This document shows, piece by piece, positions 25,285-34,023 of a stretch of DNA of 64,000 bases. The stretch is taken from positions 1 through 64,000 of the forward strand of contig NZ_JAQBOC010000095.1 in assembly GCF_028288225.1 (NCBI RefSeq). Direction: 5' to 3'. The translations under genes were made by a program, and so were the position numbers. Below the pieces are notes generated by a model. It did no database searches, was not told the DNA's origin, and saw only the letters and a program-made list of their open reading frames with translations. Source of the DNA: Mucilaginibacter sp. Its GTDB lineage: Bacteria > Bacteroidota > Bacteroidia > Sphingobacteriales > Sphingobacteriaceae. The stretch's first letter is position 1, and each line of letters opens with the position of its first letter.

Positions 25285-26661
25285 ATGACCATTTACCAAA
25301 AATATAAAAATCATTATCGCGATAACCTGCACCTGGCTATCCCGGTTGTAATATCGCAGGTTGGCCATACATTGGTTCAAACTTCGGATAGTATTATTGT
25401 AGGGCATTTTGCAGGCACAGTTAGTTTGGCTGCAGTTTCATTAGCCAATAGCATTTTTGTTATTGTGCTTGTTATCGGGATCGGGATCTCATACGGATCC
25501 ACACCATTGATCGCGCAGCTTAACGGAAAAAAGGATTTTGAAGAATGCGGCAAGCTGCTTTCAAATAGCTTGTTTTTAAACGTGCTGACAGGCATCATAC
25601 TTTTTGCACTTATAGCTTTAGCATCAACGTTACTTTTAGACCATCTCGATCAAACAGCAGAAGTTGTTCGTCAGGCAAGGCCGTTTTTAACGTTATTGGG
25701 GTTGTCGATCATCCCCATGTTAATATTCAATACTTTTAAACAGTTTGCTGAAGGCCTGGGTTTTACCAAACAGGCTATGCTGATTTCTATATGGGGAAAC
25801 CTGTTAAATATTATCATAGGGATAATTTTTGTAAAGGGTCTTTTTGGTATTGCCCCCATGGGGATTAAAGGAGTTGGATACAGTACTTTAATTGACCGTT
25901 GTGTAATGGCTATTGTAATGGGCGTTTATGTTTTCAGATCAGAACGTTTTAAAAAGTATTTAAAGAGTTTTATACTAACAAGGATCAATTGGTCACGCAG
26001 CTTGCAAATTTTAAAGATTGGCGCACCGGTAGCTTTGCAATATACTTTTGAGATCAGTGCTTTTAGCGGGGCTGCTATTTTAATAGGAACTATCGGGTAC
26101 CACGAACAGGCAGCACACCAGGTGGCCATCAACCTGGCATCAATAACTTATATGATGTCAAGCGGACTGTCTGCAGCCGCAGCAATAAAATCCGGGAACT
26201 ATTTTGGTGCCAAAGATCACCATAACCTAAGGCAGTCTGCCATCTCGAGTTATCACATAGTTTTGATATTCATGTTTGTAACCGCATGCCTTTTTACAAT
26301 TGGAAACAATCTGTTGCCATGGATGTATACTTCAGATGGTATAGTTATAGGCATTGCAGCACAATTACTTATAATAGCAGCATTGTTCCAGTTGTTTGAC
26401 GGAACACAGGTTGTGGGCTTGGGTATATTGCGCGGTATGGGTGATGTGAACATCCCGACCATAATTACATTTTTGGCCTATTGGGTTGTGGGTTTGCCTT
26501 TGGGTTATTTGCTAGGAATCCCACTACATTTAGGTGTTAAAGGGATTTGGTACGGCTTAACCCTGGGTTTAATGACTTCGGCTATTCTTTTGTTTTTCCG
26601 CTTCCAGTTCATCAGCAAAAAGCACCGGGATAAAACAGTTATTATTGTAGCGCAGGACTAA
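25285..26661 (+). CDS. MATE-family multidrug/metabolite efflux transporter
   Basis: 458 aa with about 12 transmembrane segments in two related halves. The first half opens LAIPVVISQVGHTLVQTSDSI and AGTVSLAAVSLANS; the second opens KIGAPVALQYTFEISAFSGA with HEQAAHQVAINLAS, both MATE signatures, and GDVNIPTIITFLAYWVVGLP follows. It exports cationic compounds using Na+ or H+ gradients across the inner membrane; substrate not assignable. The ATG directly follows a repeat element that occupies the upstream spacer, so its promoter must lie in or before it. Confidence 0.92.
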   Translation: MTIYQKYKNHYRDNLHLAIPVVISQVGHTLVQTSDSIIVGHFAGTVSLAAVSLANSIFVIVLVIGIGISYGSTPLIAQLNGKKDFEECGKLLSNSLFLNVLTGIILFALIALASTLLLDHLDQTAEVVRQARPFLTLLGLSIIPMLIFNTFKQFAEGLGFTKQAMLISIWGNLLNIIIGIIFVKGLFGIAPMGIKGVGYSTLIDRCVMAIVMGVYVFRSERFKKYLKSFILTRINWSRSLQILKIGAPVALQYTFEISAFSGAAILIGTIGYHEQAAHQVAINLASITYMMSSGLSAAAAIKSGNYFGAKDHHNLRQSAISSYHIVLIFMFVTACLFTIGNNLLPWMYTSDGIVIGIAAQLLIIAALFQLFDGTQVVGLGILRGMGDVNIPTIITFLAYWVVGLPLGYLLGIPLHLGVKGIWYGLTLGLMTSAILLFFRFQFISKKHRDKTVIIVAQD

Positions 26662-26700
26662 AACATTTTGCTGCCTCTATGATCTTTATGGCTACTTTGC

Positions 26701-26732
26701 GAACTCTGTGGTTCATTTTTAACACAGAGTTC
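26701..26732. repeat. GAACTCTGTG inverted repeat
   Basis: GAACTCTGTG (26701-26710) and CACAGAGTTC (26723-26732) are perfect inverse 10-mers with a 12-nt loop. Further CTCTGTG/ACACAGAG words flank it. Related words (GAACTCCGC followed by A-rich DNA) occur near 38606 and 51930. Confidence 0.65.
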
Positions 26733-26778
26733 ACTATGAAATAACGCTGAGAGACACAGAGTATTATTAGAAGGGTAT

Positions 26779-27687
26779 TCAAAAATACAATTCATTTGCC
26801 ACCCGGTAAGTGTTGCAATGCGTTTCAACAATATCTTTAATATTGGGCGAGTATCCCCCTCCCATGCTTACCTGTACCGGGGTCTTATTATTGACACATT
26901 GCTCTAAGACAAACCGGTCGCGTTCTTTACATGCCGATTTGCTCAATGTCATTTTACCCAGTTTGTCTGATGCCAACACATCGACACCGGACAAGTAAAA
27001 TATAAAGTCCGGCTGTTGCTGCTCTATAAGCCGGGGCAAAGTTTCCTTAAGCAGACCAAGGTATTCTTCATCACCTGTACCATCAGGTAACGGCAGATCT
27101 AAGTCTGATATTTCTTTCCGGAATGGGAAATTGTTAGCGCCATGCATGGAGAATGTAAACACACTTGGGTTGTTTTCAAAGATCTGCGCGGTGCCGTTCC
27201 CCTGGTGCACATCTAAATCTATCATTAAGATAGATGATGCTAATCTATTATTTAACAAATAATTAGCTGCAATAGCCTGGTCATTCAACAAACAAAAACC
27301 TTCGCCCCAATTTGTTCCGGCATGATGTGTACCACCGGCAACATTAAAGGCAACGCCGAATTCCTTTGCATAATTACAACCGTCAACTGTTCCTTTAGCA
27401 ATCCGGATCTCGCGCTCAATTAATTTTGCAGATAACGGAAAGCCTGTGCGTCTTTGTTCGCGTGGCGGCAAGGTTAGATCACGCAATTGCTCCCAGTATA
27501 TTTTGTCATGAGTCAATAAGATCACTTCTTCTTCCAGCATACCGGGCGAGAATAAATTATCCTCAGTGATCAGCCCTTCATGTAATAATTGTGCCGGGAT
27601 CAATTCATACTTCAGCATCGGGAAACGATGGTCTTCCGGCAGTGGATGAGCATATATCGGATTGTAAGCTATTTTGAGGTTAGTCAT
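26779..27687 (-). CDS. Histone deacetylase-like amidohydrolase
   Basis: 302 aa of the arginase/deacetylase fold (AcuC/HDAC family). Zinc-site motifs are present: GGTHHAGTNWGEGFC, LDVHQGNGTAQIF, FSMHGANNFPF and YLSGVD. Such bacterial enzymes remove acetyl groups from lysines, acetylpolyamines or similar amides; substrate unknown. The ATG (27685-27687) lies inside a 32-bp repeat also found at 4473, so the repeat provides the first codons (MTN) and upstream region. The next ORF upstream is kynU, 115 bp away. A sirtuin-type deacylase also occurs in this window, but the two are not linked. Confidence 0.88.
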   Translation of the reverse strand: MTNLKIAYNPIYAHPLPEDHRFPMLKYELIPAQLLHEGLITEDNLFSPGMLEEEVILLTHDKIYWEQLRDLTLPPREQRRTGFPLSAKLIEREIRIAKGTVDGCNYAKEFGVAFNVAGGTHHAGTNWGEGFCLLNDQAIAANYLLNNRLASSILMIDLDVHQGNGTAQIFENNPSVFTFSMHGANNFPFRKEISDLDLPLPDGTGDEEYLGLLKETLPRLIEQQQPDFIFYLSGVDVLASDKLGKMTLSKSACKERDRFVLEQCVNNKTPVQVSMGGGYSPNIKDIVETHCNTYRVANELYF

Positions 27688-27711
27688 TGGTCATTGAGTC
27701 ATTAGTCATTG
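27680..27711. repeat. 32-bp repeat, second copy, covering the HDAC-like start codon
   Basis: Matches 4473-4504 at 31 of 32 positions in the same orientation. It consists of TCATTGG and TCATTAG words. On the minus strand it contributes the ATG and first codons of the deacetylase gene. Confidence 0.9.
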
Positions 27712-27802
27712 TGGAACGTTTGTATGAATGGGAATCAAAAAGGAAGCATCTGCTTTCACAACCTTTTCAACTCTACAATATTTACAACCAATACAATCAA
27801 TT

Positions 27803-29080
27803 TTAATCCACGGAAGCTCTAAGTATCCGCCCAACCTCGAAAACCTGCTTAAAACTATTATAAAGCGGCACAGGCGCCAACCTGATAACGTTTGGTTCGC
27901 GCCAATCGCCGATAACGCCATTATCAGTTAAATAATTAAAGATCGCTTTGGCGTTTTGTTTGCAGACAATGGATAGCTGACTGCCTCGGTCCTGTTTATT
28001 TTTCGGTGTGATGATCTTAAATAGCTCATCATTTTTTTTCTCGTTGATCTCATTGATCAAAAACTCCAGATAAGCTGTCAGCTGCTCACTTTTTGCTCTC
28101 AGCGGGATTATGCCGCCCGCTAGCTCAAAAATATCAAGAGCGGCCTTATGTAAAGCCAGGAGCATGATTGGGCTGGTACTTAACTGCCAGCCGGCAGCAC
28201 CCTGCTCGGGCTTAAAATCAGGGGGCATTAAAAAGCGTTCGTCTTCCCGATAACCCCACCAACCTTCAAAACGGCTTAATGTTTTATCACTGAAATGTTT
28301 CTCATTTACGAATATTCCGCTGATGCCACCTGGACCGGAGTTCATGTATTTGTACGAGCACCAGCAGGCAAAATCAACATCCCAGTCGTGCAGGTTTAGG
28401 ACGACATTCCCGGCCGCATGAGCCAGGTCAAACCCGGCATAAGCCCCGGCTTTGTGGGCTGCTTTGGTTATTGCCTCCAAATCAAAGAACTGACCTGTAT
28501 AATAATTTATCCCGCCAAAAAGCACTAAAGCCAAGTCATCCGCATGCTTATTTATAGTTTCAACGATGTCTTCTGTTCTTAAAGTAAATTCACCATCACG
28601 CGGAAATATTTCAATTATGGCTTTTTCCGGGTCATGTCCATGAAACCTTGCCTGGCTTTTCAAAGCGTATCGATCAGACGGAAAAGCACCGCCTTCCATT
28701 ATTATTTTAAAACATTTTTGTGTTGGCTTATAGAAACTTACCATCAGTAAGTGAAGGTTTACTGTAAGTGAATTCATGATCGTGATCTCTTCACTTTTAG
28801 CACCAACTATGCCAGAAAGCGTACGGGTTAGTTTTTTGTGGTAGCCCAGCCATGGAACATCACCGGCAAAAAAACCTTCGATGGCCAGCTCCTTCCAATT
28901 GTTAAAGATCCCGGATACATATTGTTGAGCAGTGGCAGGCTGCAGCCCAAGGGAGTTCCCACAAAAATAGATCGCATCCTTGCCTTTATGTTTTGGTACA
29001 AGAAATTTGGACTGAAAACCTTTTAAAGGATCCTGCTCATCAAGCTGCGTGGCGAAGGCTAAAGTATTTTGGTAGGTCAT
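27803..29080 (-). CDS. kynU: Kynureninase
   Basis: 425 aa. KynU cleaves kynurenine or 3-hydroxykynurenine to (hydroxy)anthranilate and alanine with PLP. IYFCGNSLGLQPATAQQYV opens the protein, YAGFDLAHAAGNV carries the cofactor Asp, and FACWCSYKYMNSGPGGISG contains Lys244, the expected Schiff-base lysine. GWWGYRED and ERFLMPPDFKPEQGAAGWQLS are typical. Length standard. Other kynurenine-to-NAD genes (kmo, haao) are not in the window. A hairpin repeat separates it from the upstream glycosylase gene. Confidence 0.95.
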   Translation of the reverse strand: MTYQNTLAFATQLDEQDPLKGFQSKFLVPKHKGKDAIYFCGNSLGLQPATAQQYVSGIFNNWKELAIEGFFAGDVPWLGYHKKLTRTLSGIVGAKSEEITIMNSLTVNLHLLMVSFYKPTQKCFKIIMEGGAFPSDRYALKSQARFHGHDPEKAIIEIFPRDGEFTLRTEDIVETINKHADDLALVLFGGINYYTGQFFDLEAITKAAHKAGAYAGFDLAHAAGNVVLNLHDWDVDFACWCSYKYMNSGPGGISGIFVNEKHFSDKTLSRFEGWWGYREDERFLMPPDFKPEQGAAGWQLSTSPIMLLALHKAALDIFELAGGIIPLRAKSEQLTAYLEFLINEINEKKNDELFKIITPKNKQDRGSQLSIVCKQNAKAIFNYLTDNGVIGDWREPNVIRLAPVPLYNSFKQVFEVGRILRASVD

Positions 29081-29116
29081 TGGGTAATTCTAAATCGATA
29101 AAAAGCAAAAATAGAA

Positions 29117-29151
29117 AGAGACACAAAAGAGACACAAAGTATTGTGTCTCT
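29117..29151. repeat. AGAGACACAA word-repeat hairpin
   Basis: AGAGACACAA occurs twice (29117-29126, 29128-29137) and then inverted as TTGTGTCTCT (29142-29151), giving a perfect 10-bp stem with a 4-nt loop. It lies between the kynU start and the glycosylase stop. Confidence 0.8.
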
Positions 29152-29167
29152 ACGGGGATAAAATTAA

Positions 29168-29770
29168 TTATTTATTTGGTTTGCTTACGTACGGATTTCC
29201 CTTTACATAGAACCGATATGGCAGCAACGCATCTTCGCCGGCATAATCAACACCCACCCTGGGCACTGCGGCAATGCTTTCATCAGCAAAGGTTAATCCT
29301 CTGTCTTCTATCCAGATAGTATCGCCCCGCAAGCTGAATGCATTGATGGCTCTTGAAATACCTAAAGCTTTTGCGACAGATCCGGGTCCCATGGTAATTG
29401 TTGGTTTTAATACGGGCATATTCCGGCGGCTTTGCATGGCTTCTATTCCCTCGGCAGGATTAATGGCCCTTACCAGGATTGCATGTGGTTGTCCTTCACC
29501 TGAAGTTACAATATTGAACATTTCGTGGATCCCATAGCAAAGGTACACGTAAGCAATACCTCCCGGCATGAACATGGTTTTTGTGCGCGGGGTAAGCCTG
29601 TTCCCAAAAGCGTGGGATGCTCTGTCGACAACACCGTTATAAGCTTCTGTTTCAACAATATAACCACCAGTAGTTACACCATCAATGAAGGTAAATAAAT
29701 ACTTGCCCAACAGGTCTTTGCTGAGCGCAATGACATCCTGGCTGTTGTAATACGACTCCAGTAATTTCAT
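29168..29770 (-). CDS. DNA-3-methyladenine glycosylase (AAG/MPG family)
   Basis: 200 aa. The family excises alkylated or deaminated purines (3-methyladenine, hypoxanthine) from DNA. Seen are LLGKYLFTFIDG, VETEAYNGVVDRASHAFGNR (the Glu activates water), MFMPGGIAYVYLCYGIHEMFN (intercalating Tyr region), and AILVRAINPAEGI. MGPGSVAKALGI is also conserved. Its start codon overlaps the stop of the alpha/beta hydrolase gene (29767-29770), so translation of the trio is coupled. Confidence 0.94.
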   Translation of the reverse strand: MKLLESYYNSQDVIALSKDLLGKYLFTFIDGVTTGGYIVETEAYNGVVDRASHAFGNRLTPRTKTMFMPGGIAYVYLCYGIHEMFNIVTSGEGQPHAILVRAINPAEGIEAMQSRRNMPVLKPTITMGPGSVAKALGISRAINAFSLRGDTIWIEDRGLTFADESIAAVPRVGVDYAGEDALLPYRFYVKGNPYVSKPNK

Positions 29771-30414
29771 TTTTTCAGGATTTTTTTCAATATTTTATTT
29801 ATCTCTTTAGCTTTGTCAAATACCATAATGTGGGTACCTCCTTTTACAATAATCGCATCTTTTACGCGTCTGTAATCAAAAATATGATCCTTGTCGCCGG
29901 TGATGATATAAGTATTTGGAGGAACATCTTTATTATCCCAGGCTAATACAGCTTTCATTGCCCATTTTACAAAAGTTGGCGATGAGTTTTTCAGCATATC
30001 ATTAAATAGCCAGCTATCGGCATCGCTCATTTTTCCAAACACAAACTTTATTAAAAAGCCCATTGAGGTCAATACTCTCCCGGGAATAAGCTTGTAAACC
30101 GGCAGTTTGTGAAACATTGAAAAGTACCAGGGAGCTTCGTCGATTGTTTTGATACTTGATATGAGGATAATTTTTTTGAGCGGAAGAATTCTTGCAATTT
30201 CAACAGCTATCATGCCACCCAATGAATTGCCGATAACGATTGAATTTGGTGTTATATTGTATTGATAAATAAGCTTTTGTGCATAAGACTTTAAAGTATC
30301 AGTTTTATGTGGTTCTATCCAATCCACGCTAATAACTTCATCCTCGTTCAGGTCGATATTGTTGTAGACCCGGGTATCTGCACCCATCCCGGCAATCAGA
30401 AATACTTTGCTCAT
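29767..30414 (-). CDS. Alpha/beta-fold hydrolase
   Basis: 215 aa. The nucleophile elbow reads IVIGNSLGGMIAVEIA (serine near residue 64), following the opening VFLIAGMGADTRVYNNID. Near the C terminus, YIITGDKDHIFDYRR and GGTHIMVFDKA supply the acid and histidine of the triad. No signal peptide, so cytosolic. Substrate unknown. It overlaps both neighbours by four bases: the GAF-type sulfoxide reductase upstream and the glycosylase downstream. That packing suggests a small repair or detoxification operon, which is inference. Confidence 0.82.
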   Translation of the reverse strand: MSKVFLIAGMGADTRVYNNIDLNEDEVISVDWIEPHKTDTLKSYAQKLIYQYNITPNSIVIGNSLGGMIAVEIARILPLKKIILISSIKTIDEAPWYFSMFHKLPVYKLIPGRVLTSMGFLIKFVFGKMSDADSWLFNDMLKNSSPTFVKWAMKAVLAWDNKDVPPNTYIITGDKDHIFDYRRVKDAIIVKGGTHIMVFDKAKEINKILKKILKK

Positions 30415-30890
30415 TTAAAGTTTACCAGTTCTACAATCTGTTGAAGATACTGCGCGTCCGTTTCATCAAACTGATCCAACTCGTCACTATCAACATCCAA
30501 CACTGCAACAACTTTGCCATCATTAAATATGGGTACCACAATTTCAGACCGGGACGCAGAGCTACAGGCAATATGCCCCGGAAACGCATCAACATCCGGA
30601 ACTATCAAAACTTTTTCCTGTTGCCATGCTGCGCCGCAAACTCCCCTGCCTAAGCCAATGCGCGTACAGGCTACAGGCCCCTGGAATGGCCCCAGCACCA
30701 GTTCATCATCTTTAACCAAATAAAACCCAACCCAAAACCATTTGAATTGTTCTTTTAGAGCAGCGCAAACATTTGCCATGTTAGCCACAAGGTCGGGCTC
30801 ACCCGTTAACAGGGCTTCTATCTGCGGTATCAATGATTGATATTGCTCCGCTTTATTGGTTGATGTTGTTATGTTTAAATCCTCTGCCAT
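30411..30890 (-). CDS. msrC: Free methionine-(R)-sulfoxide reductase (GAF domain)
   Basis: 159-aa single GAF domain. The fRMsr family reduces free Met-R-sulfoxide. The three catalytic cysteines are in place: Cys75 in VACTRIG, Cys85 in GVCGAAW and Cys109 in HIACSSASRSEIV. WVGFYLV, GPFQGP and VLDVDSDELDQFDETD are also diagnostic. First gene of a three-gene overlapping minus-strand set with an alpha/beta hydrolase and a base-excision glycosylase. A -7-like TATTTTTG ends only 4 nt before the ATG, so the transcript may be almost leaderless. Confidence 0.93.
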   Translation of the reverse strand: MAEDLNITTSTNKAEQYQSLIPQIEALLTGEPDLVANMANVCAALKEQFKWFWVGFYLVKDDELVLGPFQGPVACTRIGLGRGVCGAAWQQEKVLIVPDVDAFPGHIACSSASRSEIVVPIFNDGKVVAVLDVDSDELDQFDETDAQYLQQIVELVNFK

Positions 30891-30894
30891 ACTG

Positions 30895-30902
30895 CAAAAA
30901 TA
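30895..30902 (-). promoter_or_regulatory. Putative -7 box directly before msrC
   Basis: On the minus strand TATTTTTG (TAnnTTTG) ends 4 nt before the msrC ATG. Confidence 0.45.
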
Positions 30903-31010
30903 GGGATGCTGTTTTAAAAGTAAATAAGGCCAATCTCATATTTAATCTTTTATTTAGCAAAATAGCAAAGCATTATTAAATTGTCCTTATAAGTTTTAAA
31001 TTGATTACGC

Positions 31011-31259
31011 ATGAGAATTATCGCCGAATTACCCCACCCCGAATTCAAGATCTCCATCCTGAATATGAACCGAAAGTTTATTGTGAAGATAGAACAGGGT
31101 AACCTGGAACAAACCTACAAAGTTGCTGAAGCAGACCTGATGGAAGGCGTGAACAGCGTATTTGAATTACTTGACGAAGAGTTTTTAAAAACCGTTTCAA
31201 CCCGCTTTACTGAAATGCGGAAGGATTTTAAGAATTCGTACGATCGCTACAACTATTAG
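31011..31259 (+). CDS. Conserved small protein of unknown function
   Basis: 82 aa, soluble, no signal peptide or transmembrane segment. It begins MRIIAELPHPEFKISILNMN, continues KFIVKIEQGNLEQTYKVAE, and ends in charged helices (FELLDEEFLKTVSTRFTEMR). The beta-then-helix pattern and even codon use support a real gene. I do not recognise a named family. It stands alone, divergent from the msrC trio (120 bp) and convergent with the Dph6-like gene (231 bp). Confidence 0.65.
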   Translation: MRIIAELPHPEFKISILNMNRKFIVKIEQGNLEQTYKVAEADLMEGVNSVFELLDEEFLKTVSTRFTEMRKDFKNSYDRYNY

Positions 31260-31490
31260 TTTATTAAACCTATATAAGAGGTTGAAAAATAGATAGTTAA
31301 TAACTAATTACTTTCGACTCAAAATTTTATTTCGCAAAATTAGGCTATTTTAACATCTATAGCCGTCGTCAACTTTAATAACATTTTCAAAATTACATAT
31401 ATAAACATCTGAATAATAGTTCTTTATATCAATTAAAAAAGCATAGCCAAATAATATCCTGTGGCCTAAAAGCGCCAAATATATGGGAGG

Positions 31491-32207
31491 TCAGGCCGGA
31501 ATTAGGTCGCAATACCAAAAACCGGCGAGTCTTTTGGCTTCATCATGAACGGAGTCATCACCAGTACTTTCAGGCGTTTTGTATGCTTTAAAAACCTTCT
31601 CTCCCAATTTATATTTGATCTCATTTTTGAAAATCGGCCCTTTAAATACAAAGGTGTGAAACTCGCCATTCTCACCGCAAACGTCAACATCCCATGGTAG
31701 AGATTTTATCAGTTCCGGTGTTATTTCCTTCCCCACTATTCGCTCCAAATGTTCCTGAGTGCAGGCTATTACGGTTCCAAAACCCAAGTCCAAAAATTCA
31801 TTAATCAGCTCCTTTGTATCTCGTTTCCATAACGGATAAATGCCGGTCATCCCCACTTCGGCCAGGCGTTCATCACGGTACTTTTTCAGATCCTCCAAAA
31901 ATATATCGCCGAAAATAGAATGGGTTATTCCCTCCTCTTTAAAATACTCCAGGTGTTTACGCATGGTGTTATCATAGGTTTCCATATCAGGCATTTCGGG
32001 CAGGCGGATCTGGTACAGGGGAAGACCAATATTTTCAGCCTGTTGAATTAACAGCTCGACACGTACACCATGCATCGAGATCCGGTCGACATCATCATTA
32101 ATAGTTGTTACTAAATATTTAATATCAAGCCCGGGGTTTTGCAAACAATGATATAAAGCTAATGAGCTGTCTTTGCCACTACTCCAATTGAAAACACATT
32201 TTAGCAT
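31491..32207 (-). CDS. Diphthine-ammonia ligase-like PP-loop ATPase (Dph6/MJ0570 family)
   Basis: 238 aa of the adenine-nucleotide alpha-hydrolase fold. The PP-loop is FNWSSGKDSSLALY at residues 5-18. YLVTTINDD, ISMHGVRVELL, and FGDIFLEDLKKYRDERL are family marks, as is CGENGEFHTFVFKGPIF near the C terminus. In archaea and eukaryotes the family amidates diphthine on EF2; bacteria lack diphthamide, so the substrate here is unknown. It is unlinked to neighbours, following susD on the same strand after 157 bp without a clear terminator. Confidence 0.85.
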   Translation of the reverse strand: MLKCVFNWSSGKDSSLALYHCLQNPGLDIKYLVTTINDDVDRISMHGVRVELLIQQAENIGLPLYQIRLPEMPDMETYDNTMRKHLEYFKEEGITHSIFGDIFLEDLKKYRDERLAEVGMTGIYPLWKRDTKELINEFLDLGFGTVIACTQEHLERIVGKEITPELIKSLPWDVDVCGENGEFHTFVFKGPIFKNEIKYKLGEKVFKAYKTPESTGDDSVHDEAKRLAGFWYCDLIPA

Positions 32208-32364
32208 TTAGTTATAACTTTTATAGAGGAGAAATTTTATCCCAATACAAACTTATTTAAAAAACCATATCGCTTCCAGAATCTGTTATAAATAAAAGTG
32301 ACCGTGCAATTTTCATACACAGCCACCATAATAAACATTAACTGATAATAATAAGAACGGGGTT

Positions 32365-34002
32365 TTATTTTTTCGGATTTTTAACAGGTGCACTTCCTGC
32401 TCCCGGTGGATTTAATACCACTTCATCAGCAGGGACATCCCAATAATCAAGGAAATTATAGTTGATAGTTGCATGGGTGCTTAATACACCATTAGGTGAC
32501 AATACAACGGCATTGGTTCTGCCGCCACCTTCTGAAACATCATAGATCACCCCCCATCTCCTGGCATCATAAAACGCTGTTCCTCTAAACAATAAGGCAA
32601 GGCGTCTTTCTTTGCGTAACTCTTCAAGTGCCTGGGCTAAATTTAAACCTGTGCCGGAAACTTTTGTAAGCTTTGCGCCCTGGTAAGCCCGTACATTATC
32701 AACACTTGCCAAACCAAGATCAATTTGACCTGTATTGATCAGCGCTTCGGCTTTCATCAGCTCGTTTTCTTCATAGGTTCCGCCTATATAAACTTCCTGT
32801 TTACCCGGGGTTTTATCAGCGAGCTGAATAGCGCCATTGTTAGGTACAGTGTCAGTTTTCGCATTATACAATTTCCATCTTGTACTGAAAGTAAACCCGC
32901 CAACCTGGTTAAAGAATGGTTTAACCTGTAAAAAGTTTTCGGCTAAGCGTTTATCGCCCGGCTTAATATCCTGTACCAACCTTTCGCTTATTGTAAAGCT
33001 ACTCACAGTTTCGTCACCACAGGTGTTTAAAGCTACCGACCCTCCACCGGGTGAAAACACATAATTGTTTGCTGTTGAGAACCCAGCAAATATGTTATCA
33101 GTAGACTGAATACCTGTAGCGGTTAAAGTAAGGATAGTTTGCCAGTTGGCAGCTGTCATAGCAGATGTCCTGGTGTTAACCAGCAGATTGCGCGCCATTA
33201 ATGTATTTATGCTATGCACAAACATTGCCGGTGTTGGCGCCTGGCCATTACCTACCTGGAAAAATGAAGGGATCAATTTCTTCATTAAAGCAGTATAGAC
33301 ATCTGTGCCGGTTATACCATTTAAAATAGAAACTGCCTGCGCCAGGTTTTTATTTGATTCGGCTATTAAAGCGGCACTGTTAACATAAGTGGCATTTGTA
33401 GCGCTTATTTCGTTATTAATAATACCTGCATAATAAACTGAGCCCAACCTTGCGTAAGCATAGCCTTTCCACCAATAAGCCCAGGCTTTATAGGTAGCCT
33501 GTTTAGTCGCTGCATCACCAGACAGGGTTACAGTATTTGCCAGAGCCAGAATTTGGTTACAAGCGTTATTTAAGCCATACATGCTCTGCCATTCGTAGTA
33601 GAACATGTTAGTACCCTGTTTATCGCGGGAGTTATTGAGTCTTAAATTTGCTATTTGCGGCTGGGTGTTTATTACCTTTGAACCGTCATCCAGTATTGCG
33701 TAATCAGGCACATTAACAAGGTTAACATTCTGGTTTGAAGCCTGTGCTGATACATCATCGGCAAGCAATTCATGATAACCATAACACAAGGAGAAAAAGC
33801 TATCTCCTAACCATCCGTCACCATTTACAAAGCCATTAATGTATACGCTTCCTGCTGCAAGTGAGGTTAGGCCGGATTCTGTTTTTGCCTGCTCGAGTGT
33901 AGGCGAGTTCGGATTTTTTACATCCAATTGCTTTTTGCACGCGGATGTCACAACTATACCAGCCATGATCACCGACATTATAATATATTTATATTTTTTC
34001 AT
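32365..34002 (-). CDS. SusD/RagB-family nutrient-binding lipoprotein
   Basis: 545 aa from ATG 34000-34002, chosen because it opens a lipoprotein signal with Cys22 (VTSACKKQ); seven upstream codons are dropped. LDVKNPNSPT follows the anchor, and AYARLGSVYYAG plus GTYEENELMKAEALIN match SusD helices; the C terminus has ELRKERRLALLFRGTAFYDARRWG, a strong SusD signature. It forms the lid of an outer-membrane SusCD import complex on the cell surface. susC is directly upstream (21 bp). No glycoside hydrolase, sigma/anti-sigma or hybrid sensor gene is adjacent, so the ligand is not predictable. Confidence 0.95.
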   Translation of the reverse strand: MKKYKYIIMSVIMAGIVVTSACKKQLDVKNPNSPTLEQAKTESGLTSLAAGSVYINGFVNGDGWLGDSFFSLCYGYHELLADDVSAQASNQNVNLVNVPDYAILDDGSKVINTQPQIANLRLNNSRDKQGTNMFYYEWQSMYGLNNACNQILALANTVTLSGDAATKQATYKAWAYWWKGYAYARLGSVYYAGIINNEISATNATYVNSAALIAESNKNLAQAVSILNGITGTDVYTALMKKLIPSFFQVGNGQAPTPAMFVHSINTLMARNLLVNTRTSAMTAANWQTILTLTATGIQSTDNIFAGFSTANNYVFSPGGGSVALNTCGDETVSSFTISERLVQDIKPGDKRLAENFLQVKPFFNQVGGFTFSTRWKLYNAKTDTVPNNGAIQLADKTPGKQEVYIGGTYEENELMKAEALINTGQIDLGLASVDNVRAYQGAKLTKVSGTGLNLAQALEELRKERRLALLFRGTAFYDARRWGVIYDVSEGGGRTNAVVLSPNGVLSTHATINYNFLDYWDVPADEVVLNPPGAGSAPVKNPKK

Positions 34003-34023
34003 TTTTTTTCTGATTAAAGTCAA

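Noticed and set aside
27706..27921. 71-codon minus-strand ORF between HDAC and kynU
   Set aside because: Overlaps the 3' end of kynU in another frame, and its translation has no recognisable pattern.
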